5,241 nucleotides of DNA from Frankiaceae bacterium (GTDB taxonomy: Bacteria > Actinomycetota > Actinomycetes > Mycobacteriales > SCTD01). Made by a program: the position numbers and the translations under genes. The notes beneath the pieces are model-generated. The model was not told the origin of the DNA. It saw only the letters and a list, made by a program, of their open reading frames with translations, and did not search any database. Every line of letters starts with the position of its first letter. The stretch's first letter is position 1. This document shows, piece after piece, positions 4,971-5,241 of this stretch. The stretch covers positions 1 to 5,241 of the forward strand of contig CANKBT010000245.1 in NCBI GenBank assembly GCA_947479995.1, written 5' to 3'.

Positions 4971-5241
4971 TCAGGCGGGGAGGGCGTACCGGCCGTCGGG
5001 CAGGGGGTCGACGAGGCCGTCGGCGACGAGGGCGTCGAGGGCGCGGGCGCGCTGCACCGGCTCGTCCCAGACCTGCGCGAGCACGTCGCCCTCGACCGGC
5101 CCCGCGCTGTCGCGGAGCACCGCGAGCAGCCGGCCGCGCACCTGGCGGTCGGTGCCGGCGTAGCCCTGCGCGCGGCGCACCGGCGCGTCGAGCGCGGGGG
5201 AGCCGGCCTGCAGCCAGGCGCAGCGGTGCCGCACCGGGCAG
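4971..5241 (-). CDS. mutY: A/G-specific adenine DNA glycosylase, C-terminal end, partial
   Basis: The frame runs in from the right window edge and stops at TGA (complement of 4971-4973); the upstream part is missing. The first visible residues are CPVRHRCAW, in which C-x5-C (codons 5240-5238 and 5222-5220) matches the last two ligands of the C-x6-C-x2-C-x5-C [4Fe-4S] motif of the Nth/MutY family. The next part, with TDRQVRGRLLAVLRD and ending LVADGLVDPLPDGRYALP, resembles the C-termini I know from actinobacterial MutY. MutY removes adenine mispaired with 8-oxoguanine. Only about 82 residues follow the last cysteine, shorter than the E. coli C-terminal 8-oxoG-recognition domain, and they look winged-helix-like. 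The GTG at 5234 is an internal Val codon, not a start. The gene converges on clpC. Confidence 0.85.
   Translation of the reverse strand, partial: CPVRHRCAWLQAGSPALDAPVRRAQGYAGTDRQVRGRLLAVLRDSAGPVEGDVLAQVWDEPVQRARALDALVADGLVDPLPDGRYALPA

Noticed and set aside
4525..5163. 212-codon + strand frame over the clpC end, the tandem repeats and mutY
   Set aside because: Arg/Pro/Ser-rich low-complexity product with no domain; it runs through two terminator-like hairpins and opposite to mutY.

Overview
The window looks like a core chromosomal segment of a high-GC actinobacterium (Actinomycetota). The reasons are the strong G/C bias at third codon positions, the presence of lsr2 (a nucleoid protein restricted to this phylum), and the order lysS - lsr2 - clpC, which is the familiar arrangement in mycobacteria and relatives. 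A more precise taxon cannot be fixed from the sequence alone.

Layout, left to right: (1) the 3' end of lysS on the + strand, with a repetitive C-terminal tail; (2) a DUF2252 protein of 433 aa whose GTG start overlaps the lysS stop in GTGA; (3) a short, comparatively AT-rich leader and lsr2; (4) a strong 14-bp hairpin terminator; (5) a roughly 200-bp clpC upstream region with three back-to-back inverted repeats, a candidate -10 box and a weak SigR-like match; (6) complete clpC (837 aa) with a good Shine-Dalgarno; (7) a 17-bp hairpin terminator; (8) a gene-free stretch holding two 56-bp palindromic units repeated in tandem at exactly 73 bp; (9) the 3' end of mutY on the - strand, convergent with clpC.

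The genes are mostly housekeeping: lysyl-tRNA charging, AT-rich DNA silencing and nucleoid organisation, Clp protein quality control, and repair of A:8-oxoG mispairs. lsr2 and clpC appear to be separate transcription units because a strong terminator lies between them. The DUF2252 gene is probably translated by coupling to lysS. No CRISPR array, tRNA, transposase or phage gene is present.

The least explained parts are the tandem palindromic units between clpC and mutY, the inverted-repeat cluster before clpC, the 27-bp repeats that extend lysS while iterating a Shine-Dalgarno-like sequence, and the kinase-like motif order of the DUF2252 protein, which looks circularly permuted.
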